A stretch of 46,487 nucleotides of DNA from positions 1 to 46,487 of the IMG/VR virus record IMGVR_UViG_3300006802_000155. One strand, given 5' to 3'. The DNA comes from a virus. This document shows, piece after piece, positions 36,418 through 44,645 of the stretch. Under the pieces are notes generated by a model that saw nothing but the letters and a program-made list of their open reading frames with translations, made no database searches and was not told the origin of the DNA. A program made the translations under genes and the position numbers. How positions within the stretch are numbered: position 1 is the first letter of the stretch; the number at the start of each line of letters is the position of its first letter.

Positions 36418-38448
36418 CTACAGAAGTCGCTCGTTGCCGAGCATGACACGGTCAACGGCCGCTGGCCCAACACGCGCCGCGACGATGGCTGCGGACCCGA
36501 ATCGAATGCGACTCACACCTGTGCTCCAGAACGCGATACCTCCGCTCACACCAAGCCCAGTCGCAAGTCGCCTCCTAACACAACGAACTTGTGCGGTGCT
36601 TCCTCCAGCGCCATCAGCTGTTGAGCTTCTTACGAGAGATACTGTGCGGGCGGCGGTGCTTGCACCAGTACCAGCACCAGATGCAATGCGAGTGCGTGTG
36701 AGTACACTTGATGTGAGTTCTGTGCCAGTGCCAGTGCCGCTCGCAACACGCACCGCAATGCGCAGCCCGATTGCTTCATCACCAGTCGTTGCACCGCCAG
36801 TGCCGATCGCGGTGCGCAGCCGATTGACCGCGATGCTGTTTGATGAACCACCCGTACCTGAACCTACGCCCGTAGCAGAGCGACGAATATTCGCTTTAGA
36901 CGTGCCAAAGCCTGCACCGGACCCGGTTCTAGTGACGAACGAGATTACGAACCCAGATGCACTTTGAGCGCTTGATCCGATGCCAGTCGCTGTGCGGCTT
37001 GTCGTTGTGAAGAACGAAGCGGTCGCGGATGACGCGCCAGTGCCGGATCCGACCGCGCTACGAGCCGTGGTCACAAGCCCAGATGCGAGCTCTGTGCCAG
37101 TGCCAGTGCCCGTAGCTGTACGAAGAGATACTCGCGTGCTTGTTGCTAAAGATGTGCCAGTGCCAGCACCACTTGCTGTCCGCGACGAAGTGACTACCGT
37201 GGTCGTGGCTGATGCGCCAGTTCCATCTCCATTTGCGGTGCGAAGCGCGATGCGTACACTCGTTGCTGCACTTGCGCCAGAACCTGCACTTGTGGCTGTA
37301 CGGATACGTGTCGTTGCACCATTCGCGGTAGCGGCGCCGATGCCACTGCCTGTCGCGGTACGAATCGTGACGATCGTATCCGTCGATGTTGACGCACCAA
37401 CGCCAGCACCGATCGCTGTACGAAGCACGACACGCACACCAAGTGCTGATGCCGCGCCGGCGCCGTTCCCTGTCGCTGTGCGCGCAACGAGTACGTTGCT
37501 CGTTGCTGTAGAAGTACCAGTACCTGCACTTGACGCTGTGCGAGGTGTTGCGTGTACGCTTACCGCTGATGAAGCGCCTACAGCACTACTTACTGCTGTG
37601 CGAAGTGATGCGCGCAGTTCAGTGGCCGCCGAGGTGCCTGCACCGGCGCCCGTAGCGGTGCGTTGGACGGGTGCCGCAATCACGTTGCCGGTCGCCGACG
37701 AGGCGCCCGTGCCATCGCCCGAGGCGGTGCGCGACAGCGTTGCGCCTAACGAGCCATTGACGGTGAAGTTGGCGTTGACGAACCCGTCGGCGGCGGCGAA
37801 AGACCATTCCGATAGCAAGCCGCTGACCGAGCCTGAACCCAAGAACGTCGTCCACGCGGCCGAGACGCTGTTGCCGCCCGTGCTCGGCGCCAAGTACTGA
37901 TTATTCGCTACGAGCAAGCCGTTGCTTGTAGCGCGATCAGCGTTCTTGAAGTCCCACGGCGCTGCCGCGTTGCCGGTAATCCCCATTTCGCCGTCGCCGC
38001 CGTCGAACGTAAAGAACGTGAACGCAGCATAGTCGGTGGAGCCGCCCGTCGGTGACCTCACAAGGTCCGACCATGTGCCGGGACTCGCGGCCGTCGTCGT
38101 TGAGAAGTTGACGGCGGTCAGCGGCGTGGTCGTGTTGTAGTCCGTGAAGCGCAACACCCATGCAGTGGCGTCATCGCCCGCACCTTGTTTATTCCAGTCG
38201 AACGTGTAGGTGGACGGCTCGCTCGCCGTGGCGATGCGCCAGAGCACCGCGCTTTCAACGCCGTTCGCGTCAAGCTGATCGATGTTCCAAGAGACACCGA
38301 GCCCGCCCGTAACGGTGTCGCCGCCCTCAAGGCCGACGAGCGCAACGAGCAGATCACCGGCCTGCGTCCCCGCCGGGCGGTTGACGACGATCGACTGACT
38401 GTTTGTGGTCGTGTTGCTATTGAACGACCACAGTATGGGTTGCGCCAT
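36418..38448 (-). CDS. Virion protein with about 20 tandem GxGxS-type repeats
   Basis: The 676-residue protein has a globular N-terminal domain (1-239; SIVVNRPAGTQAGDLLVALV, WRIATASEPSTYTFDWNKQG) like the carbohydrate- or adhesin-type domains of phage structural proteins. About 20 repeats of roughly 20 residues follow. The C-terminal end (VSRIRFGSAAIVAARVGP, then AVDRVMLGNERLL) is more regular and may anchor it. It could decorate the tail or be a long fibre. The first 280 codons are richer in G and C than the rest, so the N-terminal domain may have been swapped in. Its place between head-tail genes and the tail tube is unusual for a fibre. Confidence 0.7.
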   Translation of the reverse strand: MAQPILWSFNSNTTTNSQSIVVNRPAGTQAGDLLVALVGLEGGDTVTGGLGVSWNIDQLDANGVESAVLWRIATASEPSTYTFDWNKQGAGDDATAWVLRFTDYNTTTPLTAVNFSTTTAASPGTWSDLVRSPTGGSTDYAAFTFFTFDGGDGEMGITGNAAAPWDFKNADRATSNGLLVANNQYLAPSTGGNSVSAAWTTFLGSGSVSGLLSEWSFAAADGFVNANFTVNGSLGATLSRTASGDGTGASSATGNVIAAPVQRTATGAGAGTSAATELRASLRTAVSSAVGASSAVSVHATPRTASSAGTGTSTATSNVLVARTATGNGAGAASALGVRVVLRTAIGAGVGASTSTDTIVTIRTATGSGIGAATANGATTRIRTATSAGSGASAATSVRIALRTANGDGTGASATTTVVTSSRTASGAGTGTSLATSTRVSLRTATGTGTGTELASGLVTTARSAVGSGTGASSATASFFTTTSRTATGIGSSAQSASGFVISFVTRTGSGAGFGTSKANIRRSATGVGSGTGGSSNSIAVNRLRTAIGTGGATTGDEAIGLRIAVRVASGTGTGTELTSSVLTRTRIASGAGTGASTAARTVSLVRSSTADGAGGSTAQVRCVRRRLATGLGVSGGIAFWSTGVSRIRFGSAAIVAARVGPAAVDRVMLGNERLL
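36514..37731 (-). repeat. Protein-level tandem repeats, RTATGxGxGxSxAT
   Basis: Units such as RTATGNGAGAASALGVRVVL, RTAIGAGVGASTSTDTIVTI and RTANGDGTGASATTTVVTSS follow each other about 20 times. The DNA copies have diverged strongly, so the repeat is kept at the protein level. Spacing near 20 residues suits a beta-solenoid or stacked beta-hairpins. Confidence 0.75.
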
Positions 38449-38477
38449 GGCGGACCAGCTTTATGCGGTACGCGTGC

Positions 38478-38843
38478 TCAGTCTAGCGTCAGCGTCAATG
38501 AAGTGATCTGAAACGTGTCACCTGCGGTCACAGCAGCCGACGCACTTAGTGCGCCGTACCACAACGGGTTGCCAGCCGTGCTGGCGTCCCACATGGACCA
38601 GTGCGTGTACGTCTCAGTCGTACTCACATTCGTCCATTCAACAGTTGCGGACGAAGCCATCGATCCACTCGAAGCGGCGGAGAACGCCACAAGCTTGCGC
38701 GTTGCTTCTGCGGCGGGATTGCCTGTGCAATCTTCGCCAGGATCACCGATGTGAAGCTTGAGGTACGTTGCGGTTGAGTTGTACGAGCCAAGACCGCCAG
38801 CGGCGTCGAGCAGCTCGTTCTCGAGAAAGTTTGAAATGGACAT
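38478..38843 (-). CDS. Phage tail-fibre-like virion protein
   Basis: The 121-residue protein fits a widespread phage family with the order ENELLDAAGG, YLKLHIGDPGEDCTG, EATRKLVAFSAASSG, HWSMWDASTAGNPLWYGAL and AGDTFQITSLTLTLD. Members are annotated as tail-fibre or minor structural proteins. It may be an adaptor for the larger fibres on either side. Confidence 0.7.
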   Translation of the reverse strand: MSISNFLENELLDAAGGLGSYNSTATYLKLHIGDPGEDCTGNPAAEATRKLVAFSAASSGSMASSATVEWTNVSTTETYTHWSMWDASTAGNPLWYGALSASAAVTAGDTFQITSLTLTLD

Positions 38844-38849
38844 GTTACG

Positions 38850-39779
38850 TCACTCCTTGATGAGGTAAAGTGTTGTGCTTACAGGAGATGGGATCGCATC
38901 GTATTGCGCTTGCGTCAGAATGGTGATCGTACGAACATCGCACTTAAATGAGTTATCCCACACTTGAGATGCCGCATCGTATTGCAGCAGGTCTCCGTCT
39001 TGTGGCACAGACACATGCACGTCCTCGGACTCAGCAAGTGAACCGGCAAATGTTGGACGGACGATGATCATGCCGTTCGACTTCTGATTGACAGCAACCG
39101 CCATCGTGACGATGTTGTTCGGTGCGATCGGTGCGGTTGACTGGAACCCACCCGCCACCGTCGTCGAGGCGTACAGGATGCCGGGCGTGAGAAGCGACGT
39201 GTCAAACGAGCGCAGCTTCCCCCGCCAGAGGACATGAATGAACTCACCCGTGCCGGCATCTTGCGTCGCCACACCTATCACGGTCTTGGACTCGTAGGTG
39301 CCATCGGCGAGGAACGGCGCGACAAGGATGTGGCCGCTCGCCCCATCAGTGCCGGTGTAATGGACGACCTGTCCTCGGATGATGGGCGTGCTTGCTTTGA
39401 CGTAGAAGTACTCGTCCTGCCCGACGTGCATCAGTGTCGGCGTAGCTGTGCCGTTGCGGAGGAGCACGTCGATCGTGTCAACATCGGCGTCCCACGTCAT
39501 CTGACCGACGGCTGACAGCGTCTCCGCCGCAAGCGCATCAAACGTGAGACGGTCAATCGTGATCTCGTCTTGCCACGCTGTGTCGTAGTTCGTGCTGGAT
39601 TGCTTGACGATAAGATCATTCGTAGTACCACCTGCGGGGCCAGGAGGACCGACGGGACCGATAGGGCCAGGCGATGCTACCGTCACCGCATTCGACACCT
39701 GCGTCACCGTCACCGTGTTGTCGGACTCGACAACGACAACCGAGTTCAGTGTCTCAGTCACGCTCACTGTGTTGCTCAT
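38850..39779 (-). CDS. Fibre protein with collagen-like segment
   Basis: The 309-residue protein has a Thr/Val-rich N-terminal segment (MSNTVSVTETLNSVVVVESD), a short collagen-like run (GPIGPVGPPGPAGG) and a large beta-rich C-terminal domain (YFYVKASTPIIRGQVVHYTG, GEFIHVLWRGKLRSFD). The collagen run should make it a trimer. The C-terminal motif YDAIPSPVSTTLYLIKE is common at the ends of phage fibres. It probably contributes to host attachment. Confidence 0.75.
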   Translation of the reverse strand: MSNTVSVTETLNSVVVVESDNTVTVTQVSNAVTVASPGPIGPVGPPGPAGGTTNDLIVKQSSTNYDTAWQDEITIDRLTFDALAAETLSAVGQMTWDADVDTIDVLLRNGTATPTLMHVGQDEYFYVKASTPIIRGQVVHYTGTDGASGHILVAPFLADGTYESKTVIGVATQDAGTGEFIHVLWRGKLRSFDTSLLTPGILYASTTVAGGFQSTAPIAPNNIVTMAVAVNQKSNGMIIVRPTFAGSLAESEDVHVSVPQDGDLLQYDAASQVWDNSFKCDVRTITILTQAQYDAIPSPVSTTLYLIKE

Positions 39780-40126
39780 CGAGTCACCTCACTTCGCACT
39801 GTGAACGTGCCCATCAGCAAGCGCTCAACGACGATGCCATTCACAAGCTCGAGGTCATACTTCATTGATCCTGCGGCGAGCGCGGCTGTATCACTTGCGG
39901 CGATCGTTAGCGTCACTGTACCAGCGACACCTCCCAATGTGATACGCCCATTCTCAGTTGTGAGCTCGATCACGATGTCTGACGACGATGGGATGCCTCG
40001 TACTTGCATACGAGCGGTGTACCCAACAAGTGACACTGGTGTACCAGCGGAATCCTTCCACGTAATCACTTGTGAGTACGTCGCTCCCTGATCAATGATG
40101 ATGTCGTATGCACCAGCGAGAGCCAT
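39776..40126 (-). CDS. Structural protein, Ig/BppU-like
   Basis: The 116-residue protein (YDIIIDQGATYSQVITWKDS, YTARMQVRGIPSSSDIVIEL, KYDLELVNGIVVERLLMGTF) has the strand order of a small domain found in many phages ahead of fibre genes, like the N-terminal part of BppU. It overlaps the collagen-type fibre gene by four bases and may help attach that fibre. Confidence 0.65.
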   Translation of the reverse strand: MALAGAYDIIIDQGATYSQVITWKDSAGTPVSLVGYTARMQVRGIPSSSDIVIELTTENGRITLGGVAGTVTLTIAASDTAALAAGSMKYDLELVNGIVVERLLMGTFTVRSEVTR

Positions 40127-40135
40127 GTCGTGATC

Positions 40136-40549
40136 CTACTCTGCGACCGCCGCCGTCACACGTGCGGTGAGGATGTAGCGTGGTGTGTCATCTTGTGGGT
40201 CTGGTGACCACACCACACTGTCGATGATCGGGATGCCATAAAGCGCGACACCGTTGTGAACTGTCACGCGACGAATACTTCTAAGTGATGTGCGGACAGT
40301 GTTTGTGACAGTCAGTGCTTCAAGCTTACTACGACCCCAGCAGTGAAGAGTGACGACCGCGTTATCGATCGCGGCCTCACTTACATCATCACCACCACCA
40401 ACGCGCTGCACAACAATAAGCGGCAGTGTGGGCGAGTTGCGCGGCACACCAAAGAACACACGTGTGCTCACAAGTGTTGTGATACTGGCTTGTGCAAGTA
40501 AGAAGCTCACAAGCCCCGCTTCAACATCGGGAAGTGCGCCTTCTGCCAT
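40136..40549 (-). CDS. Tail terminator/completion protein (DUF3168-like)
   Basis: The 137-residue protein has the alpha/beta pattern of tail completion proteins (EAGLVSFLLAQASITTLVST, LIVVQRVGGGDDVSEAAIDN, VVTLHCWGRSKLEALTVTNT). Its place after the HK97 gp10-like gene is as in other siphoviruses. AGGA eight bases upstream sets the ATG at 40549. Confidence 0.72.
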   Translation of the reverse strand: MAEGALPDVEAGLVSFLLAQASITTLVSTRVFFGVPRNSPTLPLIVVQRVGGGDDVSEAAIDNAVVTLHCWGRSKLEALTVTNTVRTSLRSIRRVTVHNGVALYGIPIIDSVVWSPDPQDDTPRYILTARVTAAVAE

Positions 40550-40881
40550 CACGGCCGTCCTAAGATTGCGTACGCGGCGGGTACAAGAAATGGACGTGCG
40601 GACATGCGTATCGTCCCAAGCTCAAGATACGGTGCGTACTTCACATTCGTACCGACGACACCGACGATCGCGTCTTTATCATCCACAAGACCTGAAGTGA
40701 TAGAAGCACGCAAGCGACCTGTGTCAACAGGGCACATGATCTTTGCGCGTGTCTCAATACGTAAGCACTGCTTGAGCACTTGTGCCGCGACAGGCCCACG
40801 CTCTCCCTTCAGCACTTTCTTAAGTTTGCGTTCGTCAATGACGACGCGAACATCGCTTGAGTCATACACGCTGTCAGACAA
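40549..40881 (-). CDS. HK97 gp10-like tail-completion protein
   Basis: The 110-residue protein has the family's CPVDTGRLRASI and VGTNVKYAPYLELGTIRM followed by SARPFLVPA. Members sit at the head-tail joint. It overlaps both neighbours by a few bases. Confidence 0.85.
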   Translation of the reverse strand: MSDSVYDSSDVRVVIDERKLKKVLKGERGPVAAQVLKQCLRIETRAKIMCPVDTGRLRASITSGLVDDKDAIVGVVGTNVKYAPYLELGTIRMSARPFLVPAAYAILGRP

Positions 40882-41206
40882 CGTGACCTGCCACGTACTC
40901 GAGGCCAGCCACTGTGTGGCCTAAGCCAAGCTCGTACCGCTTTCGCACCCACAACACGCGCCACTCTTCGTTTGATGTCTCATCGATTACGACGTCAGCG
41001 ATGCGCACATCGACGTCGCTCTCAACGAACAAGCGTGCGGTAAGGACTTGTTGCGCACCACCCACATCAGATCCTGTGCCATTTGAGCCTGAAATGGCCC
41101 CAAACACGTTCAAAGTCACAACCGTTGGGGTTGTGTCAGCGTAGGGATCAATGTTCGCAGGAACACGTTTGATCGTCAGTGTAGTCGTCGTCAGCGGGAG
41201 TGTCAT
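40874..41206 (-). CDS. Head-tail stopper
   Basis: The 110-residue protein (TLTIKRVPANIDPYADTTPT, DVRIADVVIDETSNEEWRVL, RKRYELGLGHTVAGLEYVAG) matches the small beta-barrel stoppers that close the connector. Gene order after the adaptor supports this. Confidence 0.7.
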   Translation of the reverse strand: MTLPLTTTTLTIKRVPANIDPYADTTPTVVTLNVFGAISGSNGTGSDVGGAQQVLTARLFVESDVDVRIADVVIDETSNEEWRVLWVRKRYELGLGHTVAGLEYVAGHVV

Positions 41207-41820
41207 CAGTACCGCACTCGCTTACGTCGGTACGGCTTGAGGCCGAGTGACATTCCTGGGACAAGCGCATCAAGCGGTGCTTGCGCTTTCGGGTACTGAA
41301 CCTGTATGTCACCCACGCGGACATTCGTCGCGCCGATGTTCGATGCAGGCGACCAGCGAAGCAGTTTGTACGTCAGTGTAGCGATGTACACTTTAAGTGT
41401 GTATGGGAGTGTCGCATTCGTGTACCCACCAGTGTATGTCACACTTGCGTAGTCTGGACGATTACGACTGAATGGTGACAAGCTGTCCACAGCGCTGAAC
41501 TGCGGCGTCGCTGTGGGCCATGCGACAACGGTGATCGCGTCAGCAACGACACCGCGGATGCGAGTGTCAAGTTCATCAATGACGTACCCAACACCAGATG
41601 GGATGTCTGTGACAGGAGTGCGCATCGGATACACGTACCCGATGTAATCGTCATACCAGACTTCAAGAGTCTCAGTCACTTCAGCACTCTCAAGTGAACG
41701 CTCGAGGTATTCCTCAATGAGATCCAGCGCGTTCTCCATACGTGCTGTGACAACGCTCGTCGCGGTTGACGTGTCGTTCGTGATGCTGCGGTATTCGAAC
41801 TCTGTGAGAAGTGTCTGCAT
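41206..41820 (-). CDS. Head-tail adaptor
   Basis: The 204-residue protein has N-terminal helices (MENALDLIEEYLERSLESAE), then EVWYDDYIGYVYPMRTPVTD and the YTGGY turn with LKVYIATLTYKLLRW seen in gp6/gp15-type adaptors. CAAGGAGTTCAC precedes the ATG at 41820. It is the first gene after the capsid protein and its hairpin. Confidence 0.8.
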   Translation of the reverse strand: MQTLLTEFEYRSITNDTSTATSVVTARMENALDLIEEYLERSLESAEVTETLEVWYDDYIGYVYPMRTPVTDIPSGVGYVIDELDTRIRGVVADAITVVAWPTATPQFSAVDSLSPFSRNRPDYASVTYTGGYTNATLPYTLKVYIATLTYKLLRWSPASNIGATNVRVGDIQVQYPKAQAPLDALVPGMSLGLKPYRRKRVRY

Positions 41821-41837
41821 GTGAACTCCTTGAGGGT

Positions 41838-41884
41838 GCCGCCTAAGAGAAGCAGAGAGGAGGAGCCTGCTTCTCTTAGGCGGC
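41838..41884 (-). terminator. Perfect 18-bp hairpin after major capsid gene
   Basis: Arms 41838-41855 and 41867-41884 pair without a mismatch around an 11-base loop (GCUCCUCCUCU in RNA). It starts 10 bases after the capsid stop and has no U tract. It may partly stop transcription or protect the capsid mRNA 3' end. The loop has a CCUCC run complementary to Shine-Dalgarno sequences, including that of the next gene. Confidence 0.75.
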
Positions 41885-41893
41885 GAGCGTCAC

Positions 41894-43084
41894 TCAGCTA
41901 AGGGTGCAGTCGACGAAGAAGTCGGGGCGGTGCACCGCAAGCGAGAGACGCGACTCAGCGAGGATCACGAGCTGGTTGCTCGTGAAGTACTCACCATGCG
42001 AGTCCGTCACTCGGATGGACACGGTGCTGCGGTCAAAGACCTGTGCACCCATCCGCCATGCACCGACGACAGCTTTGTTCGAAGCGATCGCACGGGAGCG
42101 AATGACCGGGAGTCCCCACAGCGTCTGCGGCGGCGACCCGAACGGCGATCCATCGTTTGCCTGTCCGGCATCAAACTGCGACGAGTAACGCGTCGTGGCC
42201 ATCGCCCAGAACTCCACTGGGTTGATCGCGATGCCATCAGCTTCACCGTCGACGTTCTCCACCTTGCCGATCGCGCGACCGATCGTCGTCGGCTTGTCAG
42301 TTGCAAATGCCTGCGTCTGAATGCCGCTTGTCTGGAGGATACCTCGAAGACGAGCACCAGTACCTGGGCCGTTCAAGATCTCTTCCTCTTCGCGCAGCAT
42401 CACCATGTACCCGAGGCGTCCATCGATGTACGACCGCATCGTGGGCACATCTTCCATGACTTGCATCGTGACAGGCACCCAAGCGGCGATCGTCCGCACA
42501 GGCGCGTCGGCCGGCTCGAACGAGATCGTCACTTCCGGCTTTGCCGACGCTTCAGCGACAGCGCTCGCTCCACCTTCATACGAACGCGGGTCAAGCTCGC
42601 GGACGTACGGGACGGAGTTGAGCGAGGTGGACCCACCGGCAATGACGTCGCGAACGAACAAGCGTCGGCGAGACAATGCTCCAGCGGCGATGAACGGTTG
42701 ACCCTGCGGCAACAATGCGCCACCGTCACCGCTCACGACCGTGTTGATGAGGTTGCGTCGTTCAACTTCAACCGCCGGCGAATGCCCGCGAGCACCGCGC
42801 GACAACCACTGCGTGAAGTCGTCGTGCGACGTAACGAGCGAGCCGATCGACCGCGTCTCGTTGCGATCGCGGAAGTCTTGCGTGCCAGCACGCGGTCCTT
42901 CCAGCGAAGCAACCCGCTCAGCGATCTGCAGTTCGGAATCCAGTGCGAGAATCGCGGAGCGCGTCTCGCGGATGTCGTCACTCCAGTTTGAAGTCCGCTC
43001 TTCACGAGGCTTGTCACGAAGTTCACGCATGCGGTCTCCGTGCTCAAGAAGCTGCTCTCGCAGCTCAGGGATGGTAAGTGCCAT
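41894..43084 (-). CDS. Major capsid protein (HK97 fold)
   Basis: The 396-residue protein starts with a coiled-coil delta domain (TIPELREQLLEHGDRMRELR to about 85) that serves as scaffold and is normally cleaved. The HK97 fold follows: LLPQGQPFIAAGALSRRRLF, VPYVRELDPRSYEGGASAVA, a spine helix with TMQVMEDVPTMRSYIDGRLG and AVHRPDFFVDCTLS at the end. The ATG at 43084 has AAGGAAGAGAG upstream. The 120 bases before it contain TATGAT but no convincing -35. Confidence 0.93.
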   Translation of the reverse strand: MALTIPELREQLLEHGDRMRELRDKPREERTSNWSDDIRETRSAILALDSELQIAERVASLEGPRAGTQDFRDRNETRSIGSLVTSHDDFTQWLSRGARGHSPAVEVERRNLINTVVSGDGGALLPQGQPFIAAGALSRRRLFVRDVIAGGSTSLNSVPYVRELDPRSYEGGASAVAEASAKPEVTISFEPADAPVRTIAAWVPVTMQVMEDVPTMRSYIDGRLGYMVMLREEEEILNGPGTGARLRGILQTSGIQTQAFATDKPTTIGRAIGKVENVDGEADGIAINPVEFWAMATTRYSSQFDAGQANDGSPFGSPPQTLWGLPVIRSRAIASNKAVVGAWRMGAQVFDRSTVSIRVTDSHGEYFTSNQLVILAESRLSLAVHRPDFFVDCTLS

Positions 43085-43204
43085 GATCAGTCTCTCTTCC
43101 TTGAGGAGGTGTGTGTTACCTGCAAGGTGGGTGGTCACTTACGTCCGTTCGCCCCTACCTATTACGAGTGATCATATCGCGGTGTGTGCATCAAGCGCGG
43201 CGTG

Positions 43205-43777
43205 TCAACGCTTCACGCCGTACCACGCTACGTTCAAGAACGACGCCGCGGCTGTGTTCCAACGCGTGACTTCCGCTGGCGGTCGAATCGAGCACGGGTA
43301 CTGGTACCCCACATCGAGTGTTGTCAGACCGACGTCCTCAAAGAGCGCAGCGAGTGCGCGGTCTGTGAAGCGGAAGTAGTCGTGTGGATACCCGTGGATA
43401 GGAAAGGTCTGATGTGTGCACACGAACGCAATCGCGTCTTGCGACATCAGCTGCGCCATTTGCGCGGCGGCGACCCACGGCTGTCGCAAGTGCTCCCATA
43501 CTGACACAGCGATGATCGCATCAAACGACCCATCAATATCTTCAGCCATTGTGTGCGCATCAGCGACGACATCCACATCGGTCCCAGGCGCAACATCGCT
43601 CATCACATACCGCGACGCGTGTGGTGCCCACACTTTGTGATGCGTGGGAAAGCCTGGGTCCCATCGCAGTGTGCCAAGTTCTAACACGCTTGGTGCGTCC
43701 TTCACTGAGAGCGCATCGCGGAATGCGGCTTCAGCGGCTGATGCATCACCGCTTCCGATATTCATCACATCAGGCAT
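43205..43777 (-). CDS. Class I SAM methyltransferase
   Basis: The 190-residue protein has VLELGTLRWDPGFPTHHK (motif I region), MSDVAPGTDVDVVADAH and FDAIIAVSVWEHLRQPW, the pattern of small-molecule methyltransferases (Methyltransf_11 type). GGAGG six bases upstream supports the ATG at 43777. It overlaps the dioxygenase gene, which with the glycosyltransferase forms an unusual block ahead of the capsid gene. Confidence 0.78.
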   Translation of the reverse strand: MPDVMNIGSGDASAAEAAFRDALSVKDAPSVLELGTLRWDPGFPTHHKVWAPHASRYVMSDVAPGTDVDVVADAHTMAEDIDGSFDAIIAVSVWEHLRQPWVAAAQMAQLMSQDAIAFVCTHQTFPIHGYPHDYFRFTDRALAALFEDVGLTTLDVGYQYPCSIRPPAEVTRWNTAAASFLNVAWYGVKR

Positions 43778-44645
43778 TAATGGCCTCCGATTTGTATGAA
43801 GAGGGCGTGCGGCCCTGCAATGGAAAGAACCACCCACCACTTGTGTGTTGCACCGCGGGCGGCATGTCTGGACGATGATCTATGCCAGAGTAGTGTGCGA
43901 TGAGTGCGCGGCGTGGACGCGTGACATCGTTCGGCACACTCCCGCGGTGAAGCAGTCGACCGTGCCACACAAGAATGTCACCACGTTGCGCGATGAACCG
44001 CTGGATGCGACCACCTGCACGTGCTGCACGAACAGTCGTCTCTTCAAAGAGTGGTGTGAGGATGCGCTCACTGTGTGTGGGCCAGTCCGCTCCGCGTTCA
44101 TGTGGCTCAAGCGCTTCTTTCATCTTTGCTTGCGACAGTGGTCGCGCTTTATGCGAACCCGGGATGAACTCGAACGGTCCTGCGTCTTCGTGAATGTCGT
44201 CCAGCGCGATCCACACCGCTGTGTAGAAGTCACCCACGTACTTCTCGTTGAGGTACTGATCACGATGCCAGTCACGCCGCGTGCTCACCCAGCCTGTGAG
44301 GTTGAGGTGCACACCCATTGATTCACCGGTAAGTTCTTTCAACACCGCGGCGAGTGCGCCATCGCAGACGAGTGCGCGCAATGCATCGTGCCGCATGTAC
44401 GGTGTCGCATCAGGCCATCCACCTGGACGTGACCACGTTTGTGGGATCTGCATCGTTGCATCCTCACCGCCGTTGTATGCCCACCACTCACGTTCATACG
44501 CAACGAGTGTCTCTTCAGGAATCACGTCACGCGTAACGATGAACCCGTGCGTGGCCCACTCTTGCTGAAGCGGTGTCGATGGATCACGCTCTGTGATAGG
44601 CGTGAGATGCGCGTCCCAATCATCCTCAAGATCTTCAAGATGCAT
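43770..44645 (-). CDS. PhyH-like Fe(II)/2-oxoglutarate dioxygenase
   Basis: The 291-residue protein has the HxD of the iron site in WHRDQYLNE, the stretch AVWIALDDIHEDAGPFEFIP then GSHK typical of the phytanoyl-CoA dioxygenase family, the distal His in LVWHGRLLHRGS and an Arg for 2-oxoglutarate in PRRALIAHYSG. It would hydroxylate a small molecule or a glycan. Its ATG overlaps the end of the glycosyltransferase gene. Confidence 0.85.
   Translation of the reverse strand: MHLEDLEDDWDAHLTPITERDPSTPLQQEWATHGFIVTRDVIPEETLVAYEREWWAYNGGEDATMQIPQTWSRPGGWPDATPYMRHDALRALVCDGALAAVLKELTGESMGVHLNLTGWVSTRRDWHRDQYLNEKYVGDFYTAVWIALDDIHEDAGPFEFIPGSHKARPLSQAKMKEALEPHERGADWPTHSERILTPLFEETTVRAARAGGRIQRFIAQRGDILVWHGRLLHRGSVPNDVTRPRRALIAHYSGIDHRPDMPPAVQHTSGGWFFPLQGRTPSSYKSEAINA

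Noticed and set aside
43139-43204. Capsid promoter from TTGACA near 43,200 and TATGAT
   Set aside because: The spacing of about 26 bp is too long for a sigma70 promoter, and TTGACA includes the upstream stop codon.
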